Positions 7,697-17,237 of a DNA stretch of 32,231 bases are shown here, piece after piece (position 1 is the stretch's first letter; every line of letters begins with the position of its first letter). Where the stretch lies: NCBI GenBank assembly GCA_036013055.1, contig DASCQM010000008.1:1-32231 (forward strand), written 5' to 3'. This stretch comes from SHYR01 sp036013055 (GTDB lineage Bacteria > Chloroflexota > Dehalococcoidia > UBA2979). A program made the position numbers and the translations under genes. A model generated the notes under the pieces. It saw nothing but the letters and a program-made list of their open reading frames with translations, ran no database searches and was not told where the DNA came from.

Positions 7697-8650
7697 CTAG
7701 CGGATCAGCGGGAGCAGCGCCGCTTCAACCTCGGCAGCCGTCATCACGCCCTCGAACTTCGCCGCGACGGTTCCCGCGCTGTCGACGATGAAGACCCACG
7801 GCTCGGTAGTGAGCGCCCACTGCTCCATCGCCGGTACAGCGACGAGTTGCCCCGCGCGCGCTGCGGCGAGGTCGAACGGCTCGATGTGGATGAACGTCGC
7901 CTCGTCGCCATACTGCGCGTGCAGCGGCTGCATCACGCTATCGATCACGGGCCCGCAGAAGCGGGTCTGGCAGAAGGCGGGGGTCGCGAACGCGATCACG
8001 ATCGGCCGTCCCGCATCGAGCGCCTGCGGCACCGTCAGTTCGTGCAGCGCCACCAGAGGCGGGTTGGCTGAATCGATCTCGGTGATGTCATCGACGTCGC
8101 TCAGCACGCGCTGCGCGAAGCGAGGGATCGCCTCACCGATCATCGGCTCGGCGGTGCGATCGAGCACGAAGAAGCGGGAGCGGATCTGGGTGCGCTCCCC
8201 CGCGTAATCGACGTTCAGCTCGGCACCCCACTGGCCGCCACTCGCGAGGTCGGCGACCGCAGCGAAGATCGCGACTGAGCCGCTCGCGTGGGTCTCGACG
8301 GTGCCATGGGCGTGGGTGTGCACGAGGTTGGGTACGACCTCGGACTTGCGCAGCTCGTGCTCGCTGACAAGCGTGCCGGCGTCACCATCGAGCGTGAACA
8401 GACGCACGTCGGCGGTGAGGTCGGAGACCAGCGCGCCACCGCCGTCAAAGAAGCCGAACGTGATCCGATTCTGGCCAACGCCGAGCTGCGAGTTGACGAG
8501 GATCGGGATCACCGGTGCCTCGGCGTCCTGCGCGGTCTCCTTCGCCGACCACGACGTGTCGACGTCGGATTCGGAACTACAGGCGACAACCAGCAAGGTC
8601 AGCATCGCCGCGACCCGCAGGAAGATGGTGCGCAGATGTCTGGCGTTCAC
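7697..8650 (-). CDS. Lipoprotein with beta domain and thioredoxin-fold domain, CX4C-GP motif, His cluster
   Basis: I chose GTG 8650, with GGAG 7 nt upstream; it gives a compact signal peptide (MNARHLRTIFLRVAAML) and the lipobox LVVAC, so the mature protein should be a lipid-anchored exported protein. An in-frame start at 8713 is less likely. The first half is beta-rich (QLGVGQNRITFGFFDGGG ...) and has four histidines in VHTHAHGTVETH, a possible metal site. The second half is thioredoxin-like: AGRPIVIAFATPAF, then CQTRFCGP (two Cys four residues apart, then Gly-Pro), and WVFIVDSAGTVAAKFEG. The Cys arrangement recalls SCO1/PrrC or peroxiredoxin-like proteins, which handle copper or thiol redox outside the membrane; that assignment is inference. 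A second copy is at 29974-30966. Confidence 0.8.
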   Translation of the reverse strand: MNARHLRTIFLRVAAMLTLLVVACSSESDVDTSWSAKETAQDAEAPVIPILVNSQLGVGQNRITFGFFDGGGALVSDLTADVRLFTLDGDAGTLVSEHELRKSEVVPNLVHTHAHGTVETHASGSVAIFAAVADLASGGQWGAELNVDYAGERTQIRSRFFVLDRTAEPMIGEAIPRFAQRVLSDVDDITEIDSANPPLVALHELTVPQALDAGRPIVIAFATPAFCQTRFCGPVIDSVMQPLHAQYGDEATFIHIEPFDLAAARAGQLVAVPAMEQWALTTEPWVFIVDSAGTVAAKFEGVMTAAEVEAALLPLIR

Positions 8651-8761
8651 GACATCGACTCCGGTCGGCGTCGGCGAACCGGCGCGAGTTGGTGATGGGA
8701 CTCTCATCATCACGCCGAGTGTGGTGCTGCGGCAAGCGCCGATCAGGACGACTGAGCGCGC

Positions 8762-9667
8762 TCACGTCCGCGCCGGATCCGCGCTCCTGACGGGAGCAGG
8801 AGCGCGCGTGACCAGAATGACGCCAGCGACGATCAACGCGAGGCCGGGAACGACGGCAAGCGCGACGCTTTCGTCGAGCACGAACCATCCCCAGAACAAC
8901 GCGGCGGCCGGCGCAAGGTAGGTGATCATCGCGACCTGCGTCGCGGAGACCTCTGAGAGCAGCCAGAAGTAGATCAGCATCGCAAGGCCGGAGGCGAGGA
9001 GCGCCAGCGCGAGGGCCGACCACAGCACGCGGGGGGAGAGGTCCCACAAGACCGGCACCTCTTCGAACACGAGCAGGAACGGCGTCAGCATCACCGCCGC
9101 GGCAACGGTCTGCGAACCCGCAAGCACGGTCGGGTCGACATCGAGCAGGCGCGCGCGCGTCCAGACGGCGCCTGCGGCATAGCTCAGCGTCGCGAGCACG
9201 ACAGCGAGTTGGCCCTGCGTGCTCTCCTTGGCGATATCGACGACATCCGGGCCAATCACGACAACCACGCCGATGAATCCCAGCGTGACGCCCGCCGCGC
9301 GCAGGCGCGTGATCCGCTCGTCGGCGAGCAGCCGATGCGCGAGCAGCACCACGAAGAGCGGCATGGCGGCGTTCAAGATGCCCGCCAGCGAGGAGTCGAT
9401 GTTGCGTTCCCCCCACGGGATCAGCACGAACGGGATCGCGTTGGAGAGCGCCCCCTGCACGAAGAATTCACCCCAGCGGCGAAGGTTCCGCGGCGGCCGG
9501 TATCCGCGCACCGTTGCGACAACGACGATGAACGCAGCGCCGCCGGTGAGGCGGAGCCAGCCGATGGCGATCGGCCCCATCTCCTCCAGCATCACCTTGA
9601 TGAACATGAACGAGGCGCCCCAGATCGTGGCGAGCAACAGCAGGGCGGATAGCTGTCTTCTGTTCAC
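8762..9667 (-). CDS. EamA/DMT-family transporter
   Basis: The product has 301 residues and about ten hydrophobic helices in two similar halves, as in drug/metabolite exporters. The N-terminal half contains the family-typical WGASFMFIKVMLEE followed by RLTGGAAFIVV and later ILNAAMPLFVVLLAHRLLADE; the second half has QLAVVLATLSYAAGAVW, then SEVSATQVAMITYLAPAAAL and a closing FWGWFVLDESVAL. Substrates in this family include amino acids and metabolites; none can be assigned. The start is GTG 9667. The preceding GAGAGG is about 11 nt away, which is a loose ribosome-binding site, so the start is moderately certain. Confidence 0.92.
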   Translation of the reverse strand: MNRRQLSALLLLATIWGASFMFIKVMLEEMGPIAIGWLRLTGGAAFIVVVATVRGYRPPRNLRRWGEFFVQGALSNAIPFVLIPWGERNIDSSLAGILNAAMPLFVVLLAHRLLADERITRLRAAGVTLGFIGVVVVIGPDVVDIAKESTQGQLAVVLATLSYAAGAVWTRARLLDVDPTVLAGSQTVAAAVMLTPFLLVFEEVPVLWDLSPRVLWSALALALLASGLAMLIYFWLLSEVSATQVAMITYLAPAAALFWGWFVLDESVALAVVPGLALIVAGVILVTRAPAPVRSADPART

Positions 9668-9765
9668 GCGTGGTCATGCCTCTCACGTCTTCATTCGGGA
9701 GCGTCTGAGGATACTTCGCGTGATCTATCGACGCTGCGGGTCGGGCCGAGGACTGACGTTCCTGA

Positions 9766-10251
9766 CTATGCCTCGTCGCGCATGTAGATCGTCGCCAGGG
9801 CGTCCGCGTACTCGTTCCAGCGCGAACCGTCGTGCGCCCGGATCCAGTTGATGCGGACGTGCGGATGCTCCTGCACCAGCGCGTACGCGCGCTTCACGAG
9901 CTCAAGGTTCGCGACCTCGCCGTCGCGCCGCTTCCAGCCGCGTCGCTGCCAGCCCTCCGCCCACTTCGTCAGCGTGTTCACGACGAGCTGGCTGTCGGAG
10001 TAGACGTCTGCGGAATCGGCGGGGTCGATCATCGAGAGCCCCTCGATCATCGCGACGTACTCCATGCGGTTGTTTGTCGTGTCGGGATCGTTGCCGTAGC
10101 GCTCCTCGATGATCTCACCGTCGCGGACGTAGACCGTGCCCCAGCCGCCGGGACCGGGGTTGCCGATCGTCGAGCCGTCGGTGAAGACACCGCTCGTCGG
10201 ACCGGAGTGGTAGCGACGGAGCACGTCGGCCTTCGTCTCCTCGCGGCTCAT
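9766..10251 (-). CDS. Type I ribonuclease H-like protein
   Basis: The product has 161 residues. The RNase HI catalytic set is visible: Asp25 in FTDGS, Glu64 in NNRMEY, Asp86 in YSDSQLV, His140 in IRAHDGS and Asp150 in NEYADALA. The enzyme would cut the RNA strand of RNA-DNA hybrids (primers, R-loops) with two metal ions. The segment around Trp97-Arg109 (KWAEGWQRRGWKRRDG) matches the handle region of the E. coli-type enzyme. ATG 10251 is preceded by a strong Shine-Dalgarno (GAGGAGG, 6-nt gap). The gene lies 36 bp after the stop of the secreted-protein gene to its right, on the same strand, so the two may share a transcript. Confidence 0.93.
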   Translation of the reverse strand: MSREETKADVLRRYHSGPTSGVFTDGSTIGNPGPGGWGTVYVRDGEIIEERYGNDPDTTNNRMEYVAMIEGLSMIDPADSADVYSDSQLVVNTLTKWAEGWQRRGWKRRDGEVANLELVKRAYALVQEHPHVRINWIRAHDGSRWNEYADALATIYMRDEA

Positions 10252-10287
10252 CGCGGACCTCCTCGTCGTTCGCCTCGTGGGTGAGTG

Positions 10288-11841
10288 CTACTCAAGGCTG
10301 ATGCCGTTATAGAGCATCACCGGGTCACCTTCGAATACGTCGCTCTCGAGGTTCGCGACGACCACGACCGGCTGATCGGCGAAGATGAGCGCGCTGCCCA
10401 CCCAGCCGTCCGGAAGGCGCGGTTCCTCCCACTGCCGGAACGTCTTCTGCCCTTCAACGACGATCGGCTCCGAGATCAGGCCGCGTGGGAACTCCCTGGA
10501 GTAGTAGAAGATGCGGATGTGCGTGATCGAGCCGTCGAAGGTGAGCACCCGGAACCATGAATTCCAGCCCTTCGCGTCACCCCACGGCCCAAAGTTCTTG
10601 TTCAGCACCGGCAGCACCACCTGCCGCGACGCCTCCTCCGCGATGAACCCGCGGTAGTCCGCGAGCGGGCCGTCCGGCGAGAGCCGCTGCGCGACGACGG
10701 CAATCGGCTCCACCGCCGAGATCCGCACCGTCCCGAAGAACTGCGCCGGCAATCGCTCGCCGCTTGGCAGGCAGGCGTTGGCACCACCCTTGCGCTGATC
10801 GCAGGTCAGCGAGGATTGCACGGTCACGGTGTGCTCGATCTCGAAACGATCGCCGAACTCGTCGACGCCCTCGAAGAGCAGCGTCACGTCATTCGGCGCG
10901 GCCAGGTCGCCGTTCATGATGCGGAAGCGCGTGCTCCAGGTCGTCTGACCCTCGCTCGCCTGCCGATCGACGAGCGGCAAGACCACGACGCGGCTCAACT
11001 CCGCCGAATCGAGCCCTCGATAGGTCGCGAGCCCCGGTGCCTCACGCTCGCGGGTGTCGACGACCGTCGCGGGCTTCTGGTCGTCGGCAGCGACGCCGGA
11101 CGCGGTGCGGTAGGTGCGGATCACGGCCGCGCCATCGAAGTCGCCGGGGATCGGTAGCGTGTGCTCGTCGCGCACGAGCGTCGCGCGAGGGGCGAGCAGG
11201 TAGCCGCCGTCCGGGCAGCCCTCGGTCGGTGCGGGTGGGTCGACGACGGCCGGGGTGAGCGCGCCCTCGTAGTAGTAGGTGGTCTCGACGCAGGCGTCTT
11301 TGCGGTCGCTGGCGTTTTCGATCGAGATGCGCGAGACGGCGGTGGTGAGGTTCTGGACGATCGGCGCGTACTGGACGGGACTCTGGTTACCCAGCCGCAG
11401 CGAGTCACCCGAGATCTGGAAGACGCCATCCTTGAAGCTGTCGCGCGCCAGCATGGAGACGAATGGCTGGTCGACGGTTACGTACGCCGAACCGCGATAC
11501 CCCTCCGGCAACCCTTCGAATCCCTGCTGGAAGAACGACCAGCCGAAGCCCGGCGAAAGCGCAGTGCAGCGATCAGACTGGGGGCAGACATCGGTCGTCA
11601 GGCGCGCGCCATCGACGTCGTAGAAGTCGATCTCGATGTTCGCCGGGTGGATGCCGACGTTCTGAATGCGGATCCATGAGTTCTCGTCGCCGAGGTCGAG
11701 TTCGTCAGCTCCGACGTGTGACCGACCGCTCGACGCCACGAGAGCGACTACCAGCGCGATCATCAGGGCGGCGAGACGCAGGCGCGTCACGCGCAACGAT
11801 CGTGCTGGCACATATGCGATGGGTCGTGCGGAGTCTGGCAA
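10288..11841 (-). CDS. Large secreted beta-rich protein of unknown function
   Basis: The product has about 517 residues and I do not recognise its family. It begins with a basic stretch and a hydrophobic segment (LRLAALMIALVVALVASS), which suggests a signal peptide. The rest looks like about four related beta-rich repeats, each with a W-x-R or W-x-x-F core followed by a strand with alternating hydrophobics and then a segment ending in V-x-(S/A)-x-x-P-(I/F)-V-V-x. Examples are ENSWIRIQNVGIHPANIEID, TWSTRFRIMNGDLAAPNDV and WNSWFRVLTFDGSITHIRI. Pairs of cysteines (in DVCPQSDRC and later) suggest disulfides. It could be a surface adhesin-like or structural protein. The start is uncertain: TTG 11841, or GTG 11811. 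A plausible promoter precedes it (11877-11905). Confidence 0.65.
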   Translation of the reverse strand: MPDSARPIAYVPARSLRVTRLRLAALMIALVVALVASSGRSHVGADELDLGDENSWIRIQNVGIHPANIEIDFYDVDGARLTTDVCPQSDRCTALSPGFGWSFFQQGFEGLPEGYRGSAYVTVDQPFVSMLARDSFKDGVFQISGDSLRLGNQSPVQYAPIVQNLTTAVSRISIENASDRKDACVETTYYYEGALTPAVVDPPAPTEGCPDGGYLLAPRATLVRDEHTLPIPGDFDGAAVIRTYRTASGVAADDQKPATVVDTREREAPGLATYRGLDSAELSRVVVLPLVDRQASEGQTTWSTRFRIMNGDLAAPNDVTLLFEGVDEFGDRFEIEHTVTVQSSLTCDQRKGGANACLPSGERLPAQFFGTVRISAVEPIAVVAQRLSPDGPLADYRGFIAEEASRQVVLPVLNKNFGPWGDAKGWNSWFRVLTFDGSITHIRIFYYSREFPRGLISEPIVVEGQKTFRQWEEPRLPDGWVGSALIFADQPVVVVANLESDVFEGDPVMLYNGISLE

Positions 11842-11876
11842 CGACCTGGCCGCCTGTCTCTCCCCGTCGCCGTCTG

Positions 11877-11905
11877 ATCATACGCGATTGGCCGGATGGG
11901 TCGAA
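11877..11905 (-). promoter_or_regulatory. Promoter for the secreted-protein gene
   Basis: On the minus strand TTCGAC (11905-11900) is followed after 17 nt by TATGAT (11882-11877). The leader to TTG 11841 would be about 30 nt and contains GGGGAGAG. It is back-to-back with the tRNA promoter. Confidence 0.5.
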
Positions 11906-11911
11906 GCCGTC

Positions 11912-11940
11912 TCGACCCGTGGTAGGGGCGATGCTACGAT
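11912..11940 (+). promoter_or_regulatory. Promoter for tRNA-Pro
   Basis: TCGACC (11912-11917), a 17-nt gap and TACGAT (11935-11940) lie 24 nt before the mature tRNA 5' end. Confidence 0.45.
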
Positions 11941-11964
11941 TTCGGCCCGGTTTCCGGATTCATT

Positions 11965-12041
11965 CGGGGTGTAGCTCAGCCTGGCAGAGCGCTGCGTTCG
12001 GGACGCAGAGGTCCGCAGTTCAAATCTGCGCACCCCGACCA
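11965..12041 (+). tRNA. tRNA-Pro (anticodon CGG)
   Basis: The cloverleaf is complete. The acceptor stem is CGGGGTG (11965-11971) with CACCCCG (12031-12037). The anticodon stem is CTGCG/CGCAG around the loop TTCGGGA, giving anticodon CGG, and the T-arm contains GTTCAAATC. The discriminator base A 12038 is followed by an encoded CCA (12039-12041), so the 3' end is genome-encoded. Confidence 0.97.
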
Positions 12042-12306
12042 TCATTCACTGCTCGCATTCCGTGATCGGGACGCCCTGCCGCCATTGCTCTTTCGCGCGT
12101 GCGGCACTGCACGCCTCACGTCGGGAGTTCCCCGATCCGACGCCGTCGCCTGATCAGTACGCTCTGCACACGCGCAGCAGGACGAGAATCCGTTGACGGT
12201 AGTCGGACGTTCTGCAAGTAGATGATCAACTCACGGTGGGATAGGGGTACTATCCCGCCGACAGCAGCCCCTCCGCGGGCCCTCCGCGCAGGTCGAGAGG
12301 CAACCG
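12042..12306. other. Intergenic region with inverted repeats between tRNA-Pro and the acidic TPR gene
   Basis: About 265 bp without a gene. It holds a hairpin GCGTGC-GGCACT-GCACGC at 12097-12114, inside a larger 7-bp inverted repeat GATCGGG (12064-12070) and CCCGATC (12131-12137). Neither is followed by a T run, so a classical terminator is not evident. A TTGACG hexamer at 12193-12198 has no good -10 partner. The 7-bp inverted repeat GGGATAG-GGGTA-CTATCCC at 12238-12256 overlaps a -10-like TACTAT (12248-12253), so it could be an operator for the following gene. Confidence 0.4.
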
Positions 12307-13314
12307 ATGGTCCAGGCCGACCCCCATCGCAAGCGTCGCGTGGATCGGGCGATCGAACACGCCATCGCCCGTCGATGGGATCTCGCCGCCCGCGAGAACG
12401 AGGCGCTGCTGAAGGAAGATCAGGACGATCTGGAGACGGCGAACCGGCTCGGCAAGGCGCTCACTGAGCTTGAGGATTACGCCGGCGCGATGGACGCCTA
12501 CGGCCACGCCCTGCGCGTCGACCCGGTCAACGCGATCGCTCGCAAGAACTTCGAACGGCTGAAGGGACTGACCCCTGAGTCGGATGCGGAGCCTGCCGCA
12601 CGAGGCAAGGCGGTGCGCAAGACCGCGCCCGTCAGCGACGCTCGAGCCCGATCGCTGGTCGAGGACTCGGGACAGTCGGCCGAGTTCCCGCTGCTTGAGC
12701 CGAACGCCGCAGCACTGAAGCGCGTCACGCCCGGCGACAGCGGGATGCTGGAATTGACGGACAGCAGCGTCCGAGTCGCCACCGCTCGTGGTGCCGACCT
12801 CGGCACGATCGACCGCCGCGCCGCGCTGCGGCTGAAGCGGATGATCGAGGGCGGCAACGAGTACACCGTGGTCATCCGGCACGTCGAGGACGGCGAAGCG
12901 ACCATCCATATCCGCGAGACGCACACCGACCCCTCGCTGGCGGGACAGGCCTCGTTCATTGCGCCCGCGAAGAAGAAGCGCGCCCAGCCGCGGGCGTACA
13001 CACGCTCGTCGGTGGTGCAGCACGACCGCGAGCTGCCGGATCCTGAGGACGACGAGCACGACGGTCAGGACGGTGTGCCGCTGGGCGGACGTGACGGCGG
13101 CGAGGCGGATGAGATGGAGGCGCGCGGCTTCACCGAGCGTCGCACCGACGATGATGACGACGAGGACGAGGACGACTCCGACGGCCTCGACGACGAGCTC
13201 GATGAATTCGACGACGCCGATGATGATGACGAGGACGCCAAGCCGGAAGAGGCCGACGACGATGACGATGAGCCAGAGGACGAGTTGGACGAAGAAGACG
13301 AAGAGGACGAGTAG
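12307..13314 (+). CDS. TPR protein with a strongly acidic C-terminal tail
   Basis: The product has 335 residues. Residues about 8-90 look like two or three tetratricopeptide helix pairs (ARRWDLAARENEALLKEDQ, then TANRLGKALTELEDYAGAMD and AYGHALRVDPVNAIARKNFE), a protein-protein interaction fold. A middle region follows (about 130-225), with VRVATARGADLGTIDRRAAL and EYTVVIRHVEDGEATIHI, then a basic stretch KKKRAQPRAYTR. The last 56 residues contain 43 Asp or Glu. This arrangement of folded N-terminus, basic linker and acidic tail resembles nucleic-acid-mimic or histone-chaperone-like tails and the acidic tail of the RNA polymerase delta subunit, but I know no function for it. GAGAGGC sits upstream of ATG 12307. 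It stands alone between a tRNA and an unrelated gene. Confidence 0.75.
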   Translation: MVQADPHRKRRVDRAIEHAIARRWDLAARENEALLKEDQDDLETANRLGKALTELEDYAGAMDAYGHALRVDPVNAIARKNFERLKGLTPESDAEPAARGKAVRKTAPVSDARARSLVEDSGQSAEFPLLEPNAAALKRVTPGDSGMLELTDSSVRVATARGADLGTIDRRAALRLKRMIEGGNEYTVVIRHVEDGEATIHIRETHTDPSLAGQASFIAPAKKKRAQPRAYTRSSVVQHDRELPDPEDDEHDGQDGVPLGGRDGGEADEMEARGFTERRTDDDDDEDEDDSDGLDDELDEFDDADDDDEDAKPEEADDDDDEPEDELDEEDEEDE

Positions 13315-13376
13315 CAGCGGCGCTCTGCCTTCAGAGTGCTTCCCGCCCGGTCCGGGCTCCCCGCGCCGACAGCCGC

Positions 13377-13382
13377 TACCAT
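13377..13382 (+). promoter_or_regulatory. -10 box TACCAT for the amidotransferase gene
   Basis: TACCAT ends 6 nt before ATG 13389 and there is no Shine-Dalgarno sequence, so this gene may be read from a leaderless transcript. The same hexamer appears in the divergent promoters at 3103-3186. Confidence 0.45.
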
Positions 13383-13388
13383 GGGTGC

Positions 13389-14114
13389 ATGGCATCGAAC
13401 GCATCGCGACCCCGCATCCTGATCACGCGCGCCGAAGATGTGCCCGGTCAGCGCTGGGACGACTACGCCGAGAGCGTGGCAAACGCGGGCGGCGAGCCGA
13501 TCGAGGGCGCGCTCGATGCGGCCCACAACACACCCGAGCACGACGGTCTGCTGCTCACCGGCGGCGTCGACATCGACCCCGCCTGCTACGGCGAGTCCCG
13601 ATCGGAGCGCGTGCTGGAAGTCGATATGCGCCGCGATCAGTGGGAGACGGAACTGATCAACGCCGCCCGGCTGGCCGGCAAACCACTCTTCGCGATCTGC
13701 CGCGGCCACCAGATGTTCAACGTGGCTCGCGGCGGGTCGCTGCTCCAGCACCTCGACGAGCGAGAGCCGCACCGCGCGCGTCGTGGTGCCGACGGCGAGT
13801 CGATCGACTCGGGCTGGCATGACGTCGACATCCTGCCCGGCACGCGACTGGCCGCGATCCTCGATCGCGCGGACGGCGGGACGATGCGCGTCAATTCGCA
13901 GCACCACCAGGCGGTGACGACGGACCGCGTTGCGCCGAAGCTGACCGTGGCGGCGACCACGCCGGACGGGGTCGTCGAGAGCCTCGTCGACGCGCGGCAG
14001 CCATGGGCGATCTCCGTGCAGTGGCACCCGGAGATGGAGGAGATGGCCGGCCAGTGCGATGCGCTGTGGGCGGCCTTCATCGAAGCGTCGGCGGTCACGG
14101 TGGCACAGGCCTGA
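13389..14114 (+). CDS. Class I glutamine amidotransferase-like protein (peptidase C26 / gamma-glutamyl hydrolase type)
   Basis: The product has 241 residues, the normal length for gamma-glutamyl-gamma-aminobutyrate hydrolase (PuuD-like) enzymes. The triad is visible: Cys104 in FAICRGHQMFN, His213 and Glu215 in VQWHPEME. The N-terminal part has HDGLLLTGGVDIDPACYGE, also typical. These enzymes cut gamma-glutamyl amide bonds. The stop codon (TGA 14112-14114) overlaps the start of the next gene by one base, so the two are translationally coupled and may act on the same class of gamma-glutamyl compounds. The exact substrate is not known. Confidence 0.9.
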   Translation: MASNASRPRILITRAEDVPGQRWDDYAESVANAGGEPIEGALDAAHNTPEHDGLLLTGGVDIDPACYGESRSERVLEVDMRRDQWETELINAARLAGKPLFAICRGHQMFNVARGGSLLQHLDEREPHRARRGADGESIDSGWHDVDILPGTRLAAILDRADGGTMRVNSQHHQAVTTDRVAPKLTVAATTPDGVVESLVDARQPWAISVQWHPEMEEMAGQCDALWAAFIEASAVTVAQA

Positions 14115-14608
14115 TGGCGGAGCCGGACTTCCTCTACTTCGGATTCGGCTCGAACCTCGATGCCGCGCGCCTGCACATTCACTGTCCGAGCGCGCGCTTC
14201 GTGCTCACCGCGCGTCTTGCCGACCATCGGCTCGCGTTCACGATCGAGAGCAAGCGCAACTGGCACGGCGGCGTCGCCGACATCCTCGCCTCGCCCGGTG
14301 ACGAGGTCTGGGGCGCGCTCTGGGCGATCGACGGTGCCGACTCACGCGAACTCGACCTGCAGGAGGGCGTCTTCCGCGACCCGCCCGCCTACCAGCGCTA
14401 CTCGGTGACGGTCACGACCGCAGCCGGCGATCAGGTGACGTGCCGCTCGTACGCCGTTGCCGATCCGAACATCGATGGCTTCGCACCCTCGCCGGCCTAC
14501 CGCGAGACGTTGCTCCGCGGCGCGAGGGAGATCGCTCTGCCCGCCGACTACCTCGCGAAACTCGAGACGATCGAGGACAACGAGTACCAGGGCGGGGGCC
14601 CCGGCTAG
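14114..14608 (+). CDS. Gamma-glutamylcyclotransferase-like protein
   Basis: The product has 164 residues. The nucleotide-free GGCT fold signature is visible: FLYFGFGSNLDAARL at the N-terminus (the YGSN substrate loop), and the catalytic Glu is Glu84 in LDLQEGV, where GGCT enzymes have the same LDxQEGV pattern. GGCTs release 5-oxoproline from gamma-glutamyl amino acids or amines. ATG 14114 overlaps the stop codon of the amidotransferase gene, which supports a shared job. An inverted repeat follows directly after the stop (see 14609-14666). Confidence 0.9.
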   Translation: MAEPDFLYFGFGSNLDAARLHIHCPSARFVLTARLADHRLAFTIESKRNWHGGVADILASPGDEVWGALWAIDGADSRELDLQEGVFRDPPAYQRYSVTVTTAAGDQVTCRSYAVADPNIDGFAPSPAYRETLLRGAREIALPADYLAKLETIEDNEYQGGGPG

Positions 14609-14666
14609 TCAGACTCAAGTCTGATTCGCGCTCACGCTCGTTCGAACCTGCTCAGACTGGTAGAAT
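14609..14666 (+). promoter_or_regulatory. gyrA promoter region with a repeated TCAGACT half-site
   Basis: TCAGACT (14609-14615) is followed by CA and AGTCTGA (14618-14624), making a 7-bp inverted repeat. A third TCAGACT lies at 14652-14658, two bases before the -10-like TAGAAT (14661-14666). TTCGAA at 14641-14646 is a weak -35 candidate with a short 14-nt gap. The copies could be operator sites; the first pair could also be a weak terminator for the preceding gene. The transcript leader to GTG 14748 would be about 75 nt. Confidence 0.4.
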
Positions 14667-14747
14667 ACGCCCACCAAACGCTCCCCCTGACGGCGTCCGC
14701 TCCAACCCCAACAGGAGCATAGCCCCGGTCCCCCGGAAGGTCTTTGC

Positions 14748-17225
<2,478 letters not shown>

Positions 17226-17237
17226 GCCGCTGGCCTG

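Noticed and set aside
12250..13404. Long minus-strand frame opposite the TPR/acidic gene
   Set aside because: Antisense of the GAC/GAG-rich acidic tract, which yields Val/Leu/Ile runs; no domain features.
13065..14027. Minus-strand frame with long Ser runs
   Set aside because: Shadow of Asp/Glu codons of the acidic tail and of the amidotransferase gene.
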